From Noviherbaspirillum aridicola (GTDB taxonomy: Bacteria > Pseudomonadota > Gammaproteobacteria > Burkholderiales > Burkholderiaceae_D): a stretch of 64,000 bases of DNA. Below are positions 1 to 8,087 of the stretch, one piece after another. The stretch's first letter is position 1. Each line of letters starts with the position of its first letter. The notes under the pieces are model-generated. The model was not told where the DNA came from and did no database searches. It saw nothing but the letters and a program-made list of their open reading frames with translations. The position numbers were made by a program, and so were the translations under genes. The stretch spans positions 124,001 through 188,000 of the forward strand of contig NZ_BPMK01000007.1 in the NCBI RefSeq assembly GCF_019656455.1. The letters are read 5' to 3'.

Positions 1-590
1 GCATCGTGCTGCACGACGTGATTTCGATCCGCCACGCGCAAAAGGCGCTGGAGGCGGGCGTGGACGGCCTGATCCTGGTGGCGGCCGGCGCCGGCGGCCA
101 TGCGGGCGCGCTGTCGCCGTTCGCGCTGGTGGGCGAGGTGCGCAAGTTCTTCGACGGTCCGGTCGCGCTGTCGGGGTCGATCGCCACCGGCGACGCGATT
201 CTCGCCGCGCAGGCGATGGGCGCCGACTTCGCCTACATCGGCTCGCGCTGGCTGGCGACGAAGGAATCGAATGTCGACGACGCCTACCGCCAGGCGATCC
301 TGGAATCGACCGCGGCCGACGTGATCTATACCAACCTGTTCACCGGCGTGCACGGCAACTATCTGCGCAAATCCATCGTCGCCGCCGGGCTCGACCCGGA
401 AAACCTGCCGACCGCCGACAAGTCGACGATGAACTTCGGCTCCGGCGGTGGCAGCAAGGCCAAGGCCTGGCGCGACATCTGGGGCGCCGGCCAGGGCGTG
501 GGCCTGATGGATTCGGTGCTGTCGGTGGAAGAAGTGATGGAAAAGCTCAAGGCCGAGTATGCGGCCGCGCGCAAGCGGCTGGCGCTGTAA
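1..590 (+). CDS. Nitronate monooxygenase, C-terminal part (truncated by window edge)
   Basis: The open frame runs in from the window edge and ends at TAA 588-590, so only about the last 195 residues are visible. They show the FMN-binding half of the NMO/2-nitropropane dioxygenase TIM barrel: a GAGGHAG segment, then SGSIATGDAILAAQAMGAD leading to an IGSRWLATKES stretch, the usual phosphate-binding region. The family oxidises nitronates with FMN and O2 in the cytoplasm. The C-terminal GSGGGSKAKAWRDIW stretch and the helical tail fit the bacterial class I-like enzymes. Substrate and operon cannot be judged because the 5' part is missing. Confidence 0.85.
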   Translation, partial: IVLHDVISIRHAQKALEAGVDGLILVAAGAGGHAGALSPFALVGEVRKFFDGPVALSGSIATGDAILAAQAMGADFAYIGSRWLATKESNVDDAYRQAILESTAADVIYTNLFTGVHGNYLRKSIVAAGLDPENLPTADKSTMNFGSGGGSKAKAWRDIWGAGQGVGLMDSVLSVEEVMEKLKAEYAAARKRLAL

Positions 591-619
591 CGGCGGCGCG
601 CGACCGGGGGCGGGGCCGG

Positions 620-3118
620 TCAGGGCGCCGGCTCTGACCGATCATTCTCGCCGGGCGCGGCGATATCGAATGAAAAATCGAATGCGCCGAGATGCTCGGG
701 GATGGGCGGCAACTGCCGTACCGGACCCGCGTCCGGCGCGGGAATCAGACTGGCGGTTTCCAGCTGACCACGATGCAGCCGCAGGCGCGACTGCCGGTAT
801 TGTTCGGGCGCGCCTTCCATCAGATACTCGGCCAGCGCGCGCGGCGCACGGTTGCGTGCCGCTTCATCGGGCAGTGCCGGGTCCCACTGCAACAGATTCA
901 GGTAGCGCGCCATCGCGGCGTTGTCCGGCTGCCCTTCGCCGTCCAGTGCCTGCAGCAATTCATTCGCGCGGGCGTGCAGCGTGCCGGTACGCAGGAGTCC
1001 GGTGCGCAGCGCGTTCAGATGGGATGAATCCACGCCATCGCCGATCGCGGCCACCTCGGGCGCGGCATCGCCGCAAGCGGCAATCCTCTCCGACAGCATC
1101 CGCTCAAGCAGGGCGACCTGCTCCTCTACGTCCCGCTTCATGTGCGCGCGCAGCGGCTGCGCGGTGGCCGGCTCCGACAGCAGGGAGGCGAGGCGGGTGC
1201 GGGTGAGGTAATCGGTGGCTTCGCCATAGCTGCGTTTGGCCCGCTGCATCCCACCCCTGAGCATGCTGCCGGTGGCTTTGCCGAGGGCCTGCATATTGCG
1301 CCAGGTCAGTCCCGTGCGGCGGTAGCCGGAGGATTTGCTTTCTGTCTGTTTGCCCGAAACCGCATCGCGGACCGCGTCGCTGTCGGTGGAATGCGCGCGC
1401 AGTCCGTCGAAGCGCAGCCCGTGCCGGTTCCAGGCGAGGTCATGCAGAAAATCCTGCCGCCGCGTCTCCTTGTTCTCGATGAATGAGAGCGTGTCCAGGT
1501 TCAACCCGAGCAGGTTGCCCCCGCCGGCCGCGAGTTCCGCCATCAGTTCCAGGTCCACCTCGCCGTCGGCGGCATTCATCCATTCGTCATACTCGTGGAA
1601 GCGCGCATGGTGCTTGAGGAAGCCGTAGGTCCCGATCAGCACCGCGGTGCTCACCGCCACCACGCCCCCGCTCAGCGTGAGATCGGCCACGACCGCGCTG
1701 CCCGCTGCCAGGCTGACGATATCGACGATGCTCAGGCCACCGATGGTGGCCGTGTAACCGGCCATGCCGCCGGTGAAGATGCCGAGCAGCCGCTTGAACG
1801 ACTGCAGCATGTCGCCATGCGATGTCCACTTGCCCTGCTCGAAGAAGCGGTTGAATGCATCGCGCGCGTCCTCGGGCAGTTGCGCGATCAGCGGCGCGAG
1901 CTTCTGCCGCGCGACGTCGAGCTGCGCCCGAAAATCCTTTAGCTGCGCGGACGTGAAACTGCGCGCGTTCACCCCCATGTAGAGACCGGCCGCCGCCGCG
2001 ATCGGCGACAGCGGAATCGTGGCGAAGCCGCTCGCGCCGCCGGCCGCCGCCGCCGCGCCGGAATCGAGATAGCCGGTCAGCTTGCTGCACAGGTCGATCA
2101 CCGCCTTCGACACCATCGCATAGCCGGCGATCTCGGATCCGCGCCCGAGTTCGCGCTGCTTGCCGACATGCCGCAACCGGAATTCGGCGCGCGCGATCTT
2201 CCACTCGACGATGCGCAGCTGCCGTTGCAACAGCCTCGCGTCCTGGGTGTCGCTGCCGTTCGCGACGGCAGCCAGCCGGGCTTGCAGCCCCTCGCGCCGG
2301 GCCTCGAGTTCCCGCTTTTCCGCCTTCTGCGATTTTTTCTCGTGCGTGGCTTCGCGCCGCTCGCTGCGTCCCGCGAGCAGGGCCAGCGTGCCGGCGCCGC
2401 CGAGCAGGCCGGAAAGGGCGATGTCGCCCGCGAGGTCGCCGGCGCCATGCGGCACGGCCTCGAGCTGGAACGCCTGGAGCCGGCTGGCGCCCGCGTCGCT
2501 CTTGTCTTCGGTGAGCGCCGATAGCCCGGCCTTGAGCTGGACCAGCACGTGCATGGACTCATCGAAGTCGCTGGTGCCGATGAACTTGCGCAGCAGCTTC
2601 GCGGTGGTGCCGCCGTGGTGGTGGTGATGCCCGTCCTCCTCGCTGCTGTCGGCCTTGCGGAACGCGGCAGCCGCCGCGCCCTGCGCATCCGCCTCGCATG
2701 CCGTGATCAGCGTGTCCATCGCATCGTGCACGCTGCGCACGAGCGCATGGACCTCGGACGGTATCCGCTGCGCCTCGTCGTCGCGTGGCAGCAGCGCGGC
2801 CAGGGCCGCCTTCAGTTCGCGCAAATCCCTGGCCAGCGCGTCCGGCCGGGCAGGCGCCGCGTCCGCATGCTGAGCCTGCGCCGGCGTGCGCGCGAGAAGA
2901 CGCTTCGCGACGTCGTGCAGATGCAAGGCTTGCCAGGCCCGGGCAAGCTGGCGCCGCGCGCTGTTGCCGGCGGCCGGACTGTGCCCGGAGGGGGCTTCAG
3001 GCGCGTGCAACGTGCGCGAAGGAGAGGAGGCGGGAGGGCTGTCCGCATGCGAGGCTGCCGGCGCAAGCCGGGGCGTGACAGAGCGGGAAACAGAAGAGAC
3101 GGCCAAGTGGAACTCCAT
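620..3118 (-). CDS. Orphan 832-aa protein behind a hrp box; candidate type III effector or translocator-like protein
   Basis: I recognise no family. The first ~50 residues are Ser/Pro/Ala-rich (11 Ser in the first 48) with no Sec signal, as in type III substrates. Residues 164-168 are a run of five His. Residues 253-320 are a charged, Arg/Glu/Lys-rich probable coiled coil. Hydrophobic Gly/Ala stretches lie at about 229-250, 331-380 and 443-500, so the protein could insert in a membrane. The C-terminal third is helical with few hydrophobic segments. A perfect hrp box lies 18 nt upstream of the ATG, giving a very short leader without a clear Shine-Dalgarno; a TTG at codon 5 preceded by GGAG is an alternative start. 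The gene follows hpt on the same strand but has its own promoter. The effector role is inferred. Confidence 0.7.
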   Translation of the reverse strand: MEFHLAVSSVSRSVTPRLAPAASHADSPPASSPSRTLHAPEAPSGHSPAAGNSARRQLARAWQALHLHDVAKRLLARTPAQAQHADAAPARPDALARDLRELKAALAALLPRDDEAQRIPSEVHALVRSVHDAMDTLITACEADAQGAAAAAFRKADSSEEDGHHHHHGGTTAKLLRKFIGTSDFDESMHVLVQLKAGLSALTEDKSDAGASRLQAFQLEAVPHGAGDLAGDIALSGLLGGAGTLALLAGRSERREATHEKKSQKAEKRELEARREGLQARLAAVANGSDTQDARLLQRQLRIVEWKIARAEFRLRHVGKQRELGRGSEIAGYAMVSKAVIDLCSKLTGYLDSGAAAAAGGASGFATIPLSPIAAAAGLYMGVNARSFTSAQLKDFRAQLDVARQKLAPLIAQLPEDARDAFNRFFEQGKWTSHGDMLQSFKRLLGIFTGGMAGYTATIGGLSIVDIVSLAAGSAVVADLTLSGGVVAVSTAVLIGTYGFLKHHARFHEYDEWMNAADGEVDLELMAELAAGGGNLLGLNLDTLSFIENKETRRQDFLHDLAWNRHGLRFDGLRAHSTDSDAVRDAVSGKQTESKSSGYRRTGLTWRNMQALGKATGSMLRGGMQRAKRSYGEATDYLTRTRLASLLSEPATAQPLRAHMKRDVEEQVALLERMLSERIAACGDAAPEVAAIGDGVDSSHLNALRTGLLRTGTLHARANELLQALDGEGQPDNAAMARYLNLLQWDPALPDEAARNRAPRALAEYLMEGAPEQYRQSRLRLHRGQLETASLIPAPDAGPVRQLPPIPEHLGAFDFSFDIAAPGENDRSEPAP

Positions 3119-3136
3119 GCGATTCGATCGGACGCA

Positions 3137-3165
3137 TGAGTGGAGGCATGCCCCGCCCGGGTTCC
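3137..3165 (-). promoter_or_regulatory. hrp box (HrpL-dependent promoter), perfect consensus
   Basis: Read on the minus strand, this is GGAACC, 16 bases, then CCACTCA. It fits the published consensus GGAACC-N15/16-CCACNNA recognised by the ECF sigma factor HrpL. It lies in the 77-bp gap between hpt and the 832-aa orphan and points at the orphan, 18 nt before its ATG. The spacer length and CCACTCA element are identical to those at 39599 and 46638. Confidence 0.85.
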
Positions 3166-3195
3166 GTCAGGCGGGTCGGGGCGGAAGTTTGGCGC

Positions 3196-3777
3196 TCAGC
3201 CGCCGGTCTTGATCGCCCAGATCCCCGGCAGATTGCGCCAGTAGCCGTAGGCGTCCATGCCGTAGCCGACGACGAACTTGTTGGGCAGCGTCAGGCCGAT
3301 GTAGTCGGCGGTGACCGGCTTGGCCTTGCCGATGTCCTTGTCGGCGAACACCGCCAGCACCACGTCCTTCGCACCCATGTCGAACAGGCGCTCCTTCACG
3401 TGGGCCAGGGTCTCGCCCTCATCCAGGATGTCGTCGAGCACGATCACGGTGCGGCCTTCGACATTGGAGCGCGGGATCACCTTCCATTCGATCTTGCCGC
3501 CCTGGTCCTTGCTGCCGTAGCGGGTCACATGCATGTAGTCGAATTCGAGCGCGAACGTGAGCCGGGTCAGCAGCTGGCCGCAGAAAACTACCGCGCCGCC
3601 CATCACGCCCAGCACCAGCGGAAAGGCCGGCGCGTCGTCCTTGTCGAAACGCTCGTTGAGCTGCCGCGCGACCCGGTCGACCGCCTGCTGCACGGCGGCG
3701 GCGTCGAAGATTGGTTCGGCATCCTTCATCAGGGCGCGCGCGCGGTCGCGATGGAAGTCGGAGTCGTTGAGGGGCAT
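3196..3777 (-). CDS. hpt: Hypoxanthine-guanine phosphoribosyltransferase
   Basis: This 193-residue cytoplasmic enzyme of purine salvage transfers phosphoribose from PRPP to hypoxanthine or guanine. The PRPP-binding loop is VIVLDDILDEGETL (about residues 115-128), and the LVLGVMGGAVVF strand and the C-terminal VGYGMDAYGYWRNLPGIW segment are family features. The frame is open much further upstream, but the start is set at MPLNDSD because it has GGAG 8 nt upstream and gives the normal family length. It is probably monocistronic. Confidence 0.93.
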   Translation of the reverse strand: MPLNDSDFHRDRARALMKDAEPIFDAAAVQQAVDRVARQLNERFDKDDAPAFPLVLGVMGGAVVFCGQLLTRLTFALEFDYMHVTRYGSKDQGGKIEWKVIPRSNVEGRTVIVLDDILDEGETLAHVKERLFDMGAKDVVLAVFADKDIGKAKPVTADYIGLTLPNKFVVGYGMDAYGYWRNLPGIWAIKTGG

Positions 3778-3900
3778 GGGACTAGCTCCAGGATGGCGGG
3801 CGGATGCTATCCTGCCCGGGTGGGTTTTTGACGAGGCGGCAATGATATGCCGCCGCATCGCCTGCCGCAAGCCGGCGGCCGCACGAAGAAAGGAGACGAG

Positions 3901-4209
3901 ATGAAAAAAGCATACGTTGTCGCGGAAGTAAGAGTCCATAATCCCGGCCCCTACGAGGGCTACCGTTCGCTTGCCACCGAAAGCGTGGCGCGGTTCGGCG
4001 GCCGCTTCCTGGTGCGCGGCGGCACGCGCGACCAGCGCGAGGGCGAGGATGCGCAGCATGACGCCAGCCTGCGCACCGTGATCGTGGAATTCCCGTCGCT
4101 GGCGCAGGCCCAGGCCTGGTATGAATCGCCCGAGTACCGCCAGGCGAAGGACATCCGGGTGGCCAACTCCAGCGGCCGGCTGTTCATCGTCGAGGGCGTG
4201 GAAGCCTAG
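3901..4209 (+). CDS. DUF1330-family small protein
   Basis: This 102-residue protein is a ferredoxin-like-fold DUF1330 member. The family signature is the N-terminal YVVAEVRVHNPGPYEGYRS segment, the central GGRFLVRGG turn, and LAQAQAWYESPEYRQAKDIR near the C-terminus. The cellular function of the family is unknown. A strong AGGAG lies 7-8 nt before the ATG. The gene diverges from hpt, with about 120 bp between them for promoters. Confidence 0.88.
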   Translation: MKKAYVVAEVRVHNPGPYEGYRSLATESVARFGGRFLVRGGTRDQREGEDAQHDASLRTVIVEFPSLAQAQAWYESPEYRQAKDIRVANSSGRLFIVEGVEA

Positions 4210-4247
4210 CCGGCCCGGCGACCGGCCCGCCTGCCGCATGCAAAAAC

Positions 4248-4275
4248 CCGGGGAATCTTTCCGTATCCCCGGCCT
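4248..4275. terminator. Stem-loop after the DUF1330 gene
   Basis: CCGGGGA and TCCCCGG form a 7-bp stem around a ~10-nt loop. Read on the minus strand the stem is followed by GTTTTTGC, so it resembles a weak intrinsic terminator for leftward read-through. No T run follows on the plus strand. Coordinates are approximate. Confidence 0.4.
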
Positions 4276-4311
4276 CGAACACTTGTTACCCTGACTACAA
4301 GCGAGGGAGTC

Positions 4312-4572
4312 ATGCAGGAACGTACCCTGAAGCAGCACCAGATCCGCACCCAGCGGCCCTACAAGGAAGGTTCGACGCCGCGCATGCCGCACGAGCGCGA
4401 CGAATCCAACGATGAATACAGCGCCAACGTCCGCGACGACATCAAGCAGGCCTACCTGGACTTGCAGAACGGACAGGTCGACACCGACCTGCGCGAGACC
4501 AGCGGCGTCGACGAGGTGGTCAACGACAGGCCGGGCACCTCGCCCGACAAGGTGGTGAAGAAAGACTTCTGA
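4312..4572 (+). CDS. Conserved-looking hypothetical small acidic protein
   Basis: This is an 86-residue, highly charged protein with no signal peptide or membrane segment. It has a basic N-terminus (residues 1-25) and an acidic, probably disordered remainder containing a helical RDDIKQAYLDLQNGQ segment. GAGGGAG precedes the ATG by 2-3 nt. I do not recognise a family. The unbroken frame, codon use and ribosome-binding site support a real gene. It stands alone between the DUF1330 gene and the convergent ligase gene. Confidence 0.7.
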   Translation: MQERTLKQHQIRTQRPYKEGSTPRMPHERDESNDEYSANVRDDIKQAYLDLQNGQVDTDLRETSGVDEVVNDRPGTSPDKVVKKDF

Positions 4573-4589
4573 ACCGGTTCAGCCGGCAA

Positions 4590-4609
4590 GGCCGGGCAGA
4601 CGCCCGGCC
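4590..4609. terminator. Stem-loop between convergent genes
   Basis: GGCCGGGC-AGAC-GCCCGGCC is a perfect 8-bp GC stem with a 4-nt loop. It lies between the ends of the convergent 86-aa gene and the ligase gene. There is no T tract, so termination efficiency is uncertain. Confidence 0.45.
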
Positions 4610-4612
4610 GCC

Positions 4613-5860
4613 TCACTCATACCTGCGCGCGTCTTCGATCACCTTGCCGTCGTTCGGCAGGCTGCCGCGCCCGACCAGCTTCACTTCACCGCGCAGCTTG
4701 GTGACATCCCGTATCGCATCGACCAGCGCCTCCGGCTGCACCGCCGCCGCGTCGTCGACTTCGCAGTGCAGCGTCATCACGTCGTTGCCGATGGTGCCGC
4801 TCACCACCAGCCGTGCCCTGGCGATCTGCGGGAAGCGCCGCGCGATCTCCGCCACCTGCGAAGGATGGACGAACATCGCGCGCACCTTGGTGGTCTGATC
4901 CGCGCGACCCATCCAGCCCCGGATGCGCGTGTTGGTCCGGCCGCAGGGCGAGATGCCCGGCAGGACCGCCGACATATCGCCGGTGCCGAAACGCACCAGC
5001 GGATAGTCCGGATTGAACGAGGTGACCACCACCTCGCCGACCTCGCCCTCGGCCACCGGATCGCCGGTGCCCGGGCGCACGATCTCGAGGATGAGCTCCT
5101 CGTCCAGCACCATGCCGGGATGGACTTCGCCGTCGGTCTGGCTTTCATAGGCGATGTTGCCGACGTCGGCCGAGCCGTACATCTGCAGCACCTGCGGCAC
5201 GCCGTTGTCCTGCAGCCATTTGCGCAGCGAGGGCGGCAGCGCCTCGGCGCCGACCAGCGCGCGCTGCATGCTGCGGATGTCGGCGCCCATCTCGCGCGCC
5301 TTTTCGATGATGATCTTCAGGAACGACGGCGTACCGACATAGGCGTCCGGCATCAGCGCGGCGATCGCCTGCACCTGCATCTCGGTCTGGCCGATGCCGG
5401 CCGGGATCACCGCGCAGCCGATGCGCGCGGCGCCGCCCTCGGCCATGAAGGCCGCCGGCGTGAAATGATAGGAAAAGCAGTTCTGGATCAGGTGGCCGGC
5501 GCGCAGGCCGAGCGCCGCCATCGGCCGCGCGAATCGCCACCAGTCGGCGCCGTGCCCCTCCGGATCGAAGATCGGCCCGGGCGACATGAACAGGCGGCGC
5601 AGCTGCCGCGGCGGCGTCACCGTCAGCCCGCCGAACGGCGGCTGCGCCTCCTGCAGCGATTTCAGATCCGACTTGCGGGTCACCGGCAGTTGCGCCAGCG
5701 CCGCGCGGCTGTCGATCGCGCGCGCGTCGACGCCCCGCAGGATGCGCGCCCAGCCCGGCGCGCCCTGCGCGGCGGCGATCAGCTGCGGCAGCCCCGCCAT
5801 CAGTTCCCGCTCGCGCTGCGCGGGGTCGCGCAGCTCCAGTCCATCGAGGTGATCGTTCAT
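4613..5860 (-). CDS. PaaK-like AMP-forming CoA ligase, last gene of the Liv cluster
   Basis: This 415-residue protein is related to phenylacetate-CoA ligase, which adenylates aromatic acids and joins them to CoA. Family features are QMYGSADVGNIAYES (adenylate-binding), VVTSFNPDYPLVRFGTGDMS, and the C-terminal RADQTTKVRAMFVHPSQV hinge. The usual Ser/Thr/Gly-rich phosphate loop is absent: the expected place (about residue 92 on) reads MSPGPIFDPEG. The start MNDHLDG is 11 nt from the LivF stop. It ends an operon with a high-affinity ABC importer and a second acyl-CoA ligase, which suggests uptake and activation of aromatic or fatty acids. The substrate is unknown. Confidence 0.8.
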   Translation of the reverse strand: MNDHLDGLELRDPAQRERELMAGLPQLIAAAQGAPGWARILRGVDARAIDSRAALAQLPVTRKSDLKSLQEAQPPFGGLTVTPPRQLRRLFMSPGPIFDPEGHGADWWRFARPMAALGLRAGHLIQNCFSYHFTPAAFMAEGGAARIGCAVIPAGIGQTEMQVQAIAALMPDAYVGTPSFLKIIIEKAREMGADIRSMQRALVGAEALPPSLRKWLQDNGVPQVLQMYGSADVGNIAYESQTDGEVHPGMVLDEELILEIVRPGTGDPVAEGEVGEVVVTSFNPDYPLVRFGTGDMSAVLPGISPCGRTNTRIRGWMGRADQTTKVRAMFVHPSQVAEIARRFPQIARARLVVSGTIGNDVMTLHCEVDDAAAVQPEALVDAIRDVTKLRGEVKLVGRGSLPNDGKVIEDARRYE

Positions 5861-5871
5861 GGCGCTGCCCT

Positions 5872-6699
5872 CTATGCCAGCCAGCGCTTGCGCCGGCGAT
5901 AGAACTTCATGTCGCGGAAACTCTTGCGTCCCGCGCCGGAGACGCCGAGGTAAAACTCCTTCACATCCTCGTTCGCCGCCAGGTCCTGCGCGCGCCCTTC
6001 CATCACCACCCGGCCGTTCTCCAGGATGTAGCCGAAGTCGGCGTAGCGCAGCGCGACGTTGGTGTTCTGCTCGGCCACGAGGAAGGACACGCCCTCCTTG
6101 CCGTTGAGATCCCTGACGATCTCGAAGATCTCTTCCACGATCTGCGGCGCCAGTCCCATGGACGGCTCGTCGAGCAGGATCATCGACGGCCGCGCCATCA
6201 GCGAGCGGCCGATCGCGCACATCTGCTGTTCGCCGCCGGAGGTGTAGCCGGCCTGCGAACCGCGCCGCTGCTTCAGGCGCGGGAAATAAGTGTAGACCAT
6301 CTCCAGCTGGTCATTGAGCTCCTTGCGGGAGATGCGCCGGGTATAGGCGCCGGTCAGCAGGTTTTCCTCTATCGTCAGGTGCGCGAAGCAGTGCCGCCCC
6401 TCCATCACCTGCGAGAGGCCGCGCTTGACGAGTTCGTTCGGGGTGAGCTGGTCGACCCGCTCGCCCATGAATTCGATGCTGCCCTTGGTCACCTCGCCGC
6501 GCTCGCCGCGCAGCAGGGTGGAGATGGATTTCATGGTGGTCGACTTGCCGGCGCCGTTGGCGCCGAGCAGCGCGACGATGCGGCCCTTGGGCACCTGCAG
6601 GGACACGCCCTTGAGCACCAGGATCACATGATCGTAGATGACCTCGATATTGTTGACCGACAGGCAGGTCGGGGATGAAGCAATCGGCACGGCGCTCAT
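5872..6699 (-). CDS. livF: Branched-chain amino-acid-type ABC transporter ATPase LivF
   Basis: This 275-residue cytoplasmic ATPase carries Walker A GANGAGKST, signature SGGEQQM, Walker B MILLDEPSMGL, and the switch His replaced by Gln (AEQN), which is usual for LivF. The C-terminus has a basic extension (RKSFRDMKFYRRRKRW) longer than in E. coli LivF. It follows the binding-protein gene after a 55-nt gap holding a strong hairpin. It pairs with LivG to drive the LivHM permease; the operon's ligases suggest the cargo is a carboxylic acid rather than an amino acid. Confidence 0.92.
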   Translation of the reverse strand: MSAVPIASSPTCLSVNNIEVIYDHVILVLKGVSLQVPKGRIVALLGANGAGKSTTMKSISTLLRGERGEVTKGSIEFMGERVDQLTPNELVKRGLSQVMEGRHCFAHLTIEENLLTGAYTRRISRKELNDQLEMVYTYFPRLKQRRGSQAGYTSGGEQQMCAIGRSLMARPSMILLDEPSMGLAPQIVEEIFEIVRDLNGKEGVSFLVAEQNTNVALRYADFGYILENGRVVMEGRAQDLAANEDVKEFYLGVSGAGRKSFRDMKFYRRRKRWLA

Positions 6700-6721
6700 G
6701 GCACTCCTGTATCGTTGGCGG

Positions 6722-6747
6722 GCCGGCCTCCGTCGCCGGAGGCCGGC
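6722..6747. promoter_or_regulatory. Strong intercistronic hairpin between binding-protein gene and livF
   Basis: GCCGGCCTCCG-TCGC-CGGAGGCCGGC is a perfect 11-bp stem in the 55-nt gap. With no T tract it is more likely a 3'-end stabiliser or attenuator than a terminator. Such structures after binding-protein genes help keep that protein in excess over the membrane parts. Confidence 0.55.
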
Positions 6748-6754
6748 TCGGACA

Positions 6755-8056
6755 TCAGTCCATGCAGGCGGCCTTGATGTTCTTCTCGGCCGCGTACTTG
6801 TTGGACGACTCTTCCAGCAGCTTGCGGGTCAGCGCCTTGTCGCCGACCACCCAGTCCTTGGTGATCGCCACCCACTTGCTGCCGTCCCACTGCTGCACCT
6901 TGACCGCGCCCGAACCCTCATGGTCCTCGCACGAGGTCTTCACCACCGGGAACATGCCGAAGGCGCCGAGCTGCTTCTGGCGCGCCTCGTCGATGTTCAG
7001 GTTCTCGAAGCCCCAGCGGATCTGCTCGCCGGTCAGCACCTTGCCCTTGCCGTATTTTTCCTGCGCCTTGCGGATCGCCTCGGTCCACAGGATGCCGGCG
7101 GTCACGCCGCGCATGTGATAGACGGACCCGACCCGGTTCTTGTCGGCCAGGTTGCCGCGGCCGGCGTCATAGACCTTCTTGCGGATCTCGTCGAGGACCG
7201 GATAGTTGCCCGGCGTGTTGAAGGTCATCGTGGTGTAGCCCTTGGCCGCGTCGCCCGCCGGGATGGTGTCCTCTTCCGAGCCCGCCCACCACACGCCGAG
7301 GATCTTCTCGCGCGGGAAGCCGTTGCGCTGCGCGGTCTTGATCGCCACCGCATTCATCACGCCCCAGCCCCACAGGATCACGTAGTCCGGCCGCGCCTGG
7401 CGGATCTGCAGCCATTGCGACTGCTGCTCGTTGCCGGGATGCGCGACCGGGATCTTGATCAGCTCGAAGCCGTACTGCTGGGCCTGCGCCTCCAGCACCG
7501 GCAACGGCTCCTTGCCGAAGGCCGAGTCGTGATACAGGTGGACGATCTTCTTGCCCTTGAGCTTGTCCATGCCGCCGAGCTGGCTGCCGAGGTAGGCGGT
7601 CATCGCCGCCGCCTGGTTCCAGTAGCTGGTAATCAGCGGGAAGACATACGGGAACACCTTGCCGTTGGCGGCGTCGGAGCGGCCGTAGCCGAGCGTGGTC
7701 ATCGGCACCTTGTCGACGGCGACGCGGTCGAGGATGCCGTAGGCGATGCCGGTGGCGAGCGGCTCCACCAGCGAGGCGCCGCCATTGCTCGACTTCAGGC
7801 GCTCATAGCATTCGACGCCGCGCGAGGCGTTGTATTCGGTCTCGCACTCTTCCCACTTGAGCTTGACGCCGTTGATGCCGCCGTTGGCGTTGACCAGGTT
7901 CATGTAGTCGATGGCGCCGCCGAAGAAGCCGGAGCCGCCGGCCGCATAGGGTCCGACGCGGTACGACAGGATGGGGATGAACTGTTCCTGGGCGGCCGCG
8001 ACCGTCACGGTCCCGGCGAGGGCTGCGCCGAGCAGCAGGGTCTTGATGAGCTTCAT
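6755..8056 (-). CDS. Periplasmic substrate-binding protein of Liv-type ABC importer
   Basis: This 433-residue protein has a Sec signal peptide (MKLIKTLLLGAALAGTVTVAAA, cleaved near AAAQEQ). It has the two-lobed type I periplasmic binding fold: YMNLVNANGGINGVKL near the N-terminus, KGKKIVHLYHDSAFGKE in the linker, and VILWGWGVMNAVAIKTAQ. It lies third from the end of the operon, after LivM. The family binds branched-chain amino acids, amides, or aromatic and aliphatic acids; the flanking CoA ligases favour an acid ligand. Confidence 0.9.
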   Translation of the reverse strand: MKLIKTLLLGAALAGTVTVAAAQEQFIPILSYRVGPYAAGGSGFFGGAIDYMNLVNANGGINGVKLKWEECETEYNASRGVECYERLKSSNGGASLVEPLATGIAYGILDRVAVDKVPMTTLGYGRSDAANGKVFPYVFPLITSYWNQAAAMTAYLGSQLGGMDKLKGKKIVHLYHDSAFGKEPLPVLEAQAQQYGFELIKIPVAHPGNEQQSQWLQIRQARPDYVILWGWGVMNAVAIKTAQRNGFPREKILGVWWAGSEEDTIPAGDAAKGYTTMTFNTPGNYPVLDEIRKKVYDAGRGNLADKNRVGSVYHMRGVTAGILWTEAIRKAQEKYGKGKVLTGEQIRWGFENLNIDEARQKQLGAFGMFPVVKTSCEDHEGSGAVKVQQWDGSKWVAITKDWVVGDKALTRKLLEESSNKYAAEKNIKAACMD

Positions 8057-8087
8057 GTCTACCTCCTCGTTATAGTCTGACTGCCAT

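Noticed and set aside
3196-4392. 398-residue version of hpt
   Set aside because: The extension covers the DUF1330 gene in antisense; the normal family length starts at 3777 with a good ribosome-binding site.
6722-6747. Intrinsic terminator before livF
   Set aside because: The 11-bp hairpin has no T tract on either strand and lies inside a clear operon.
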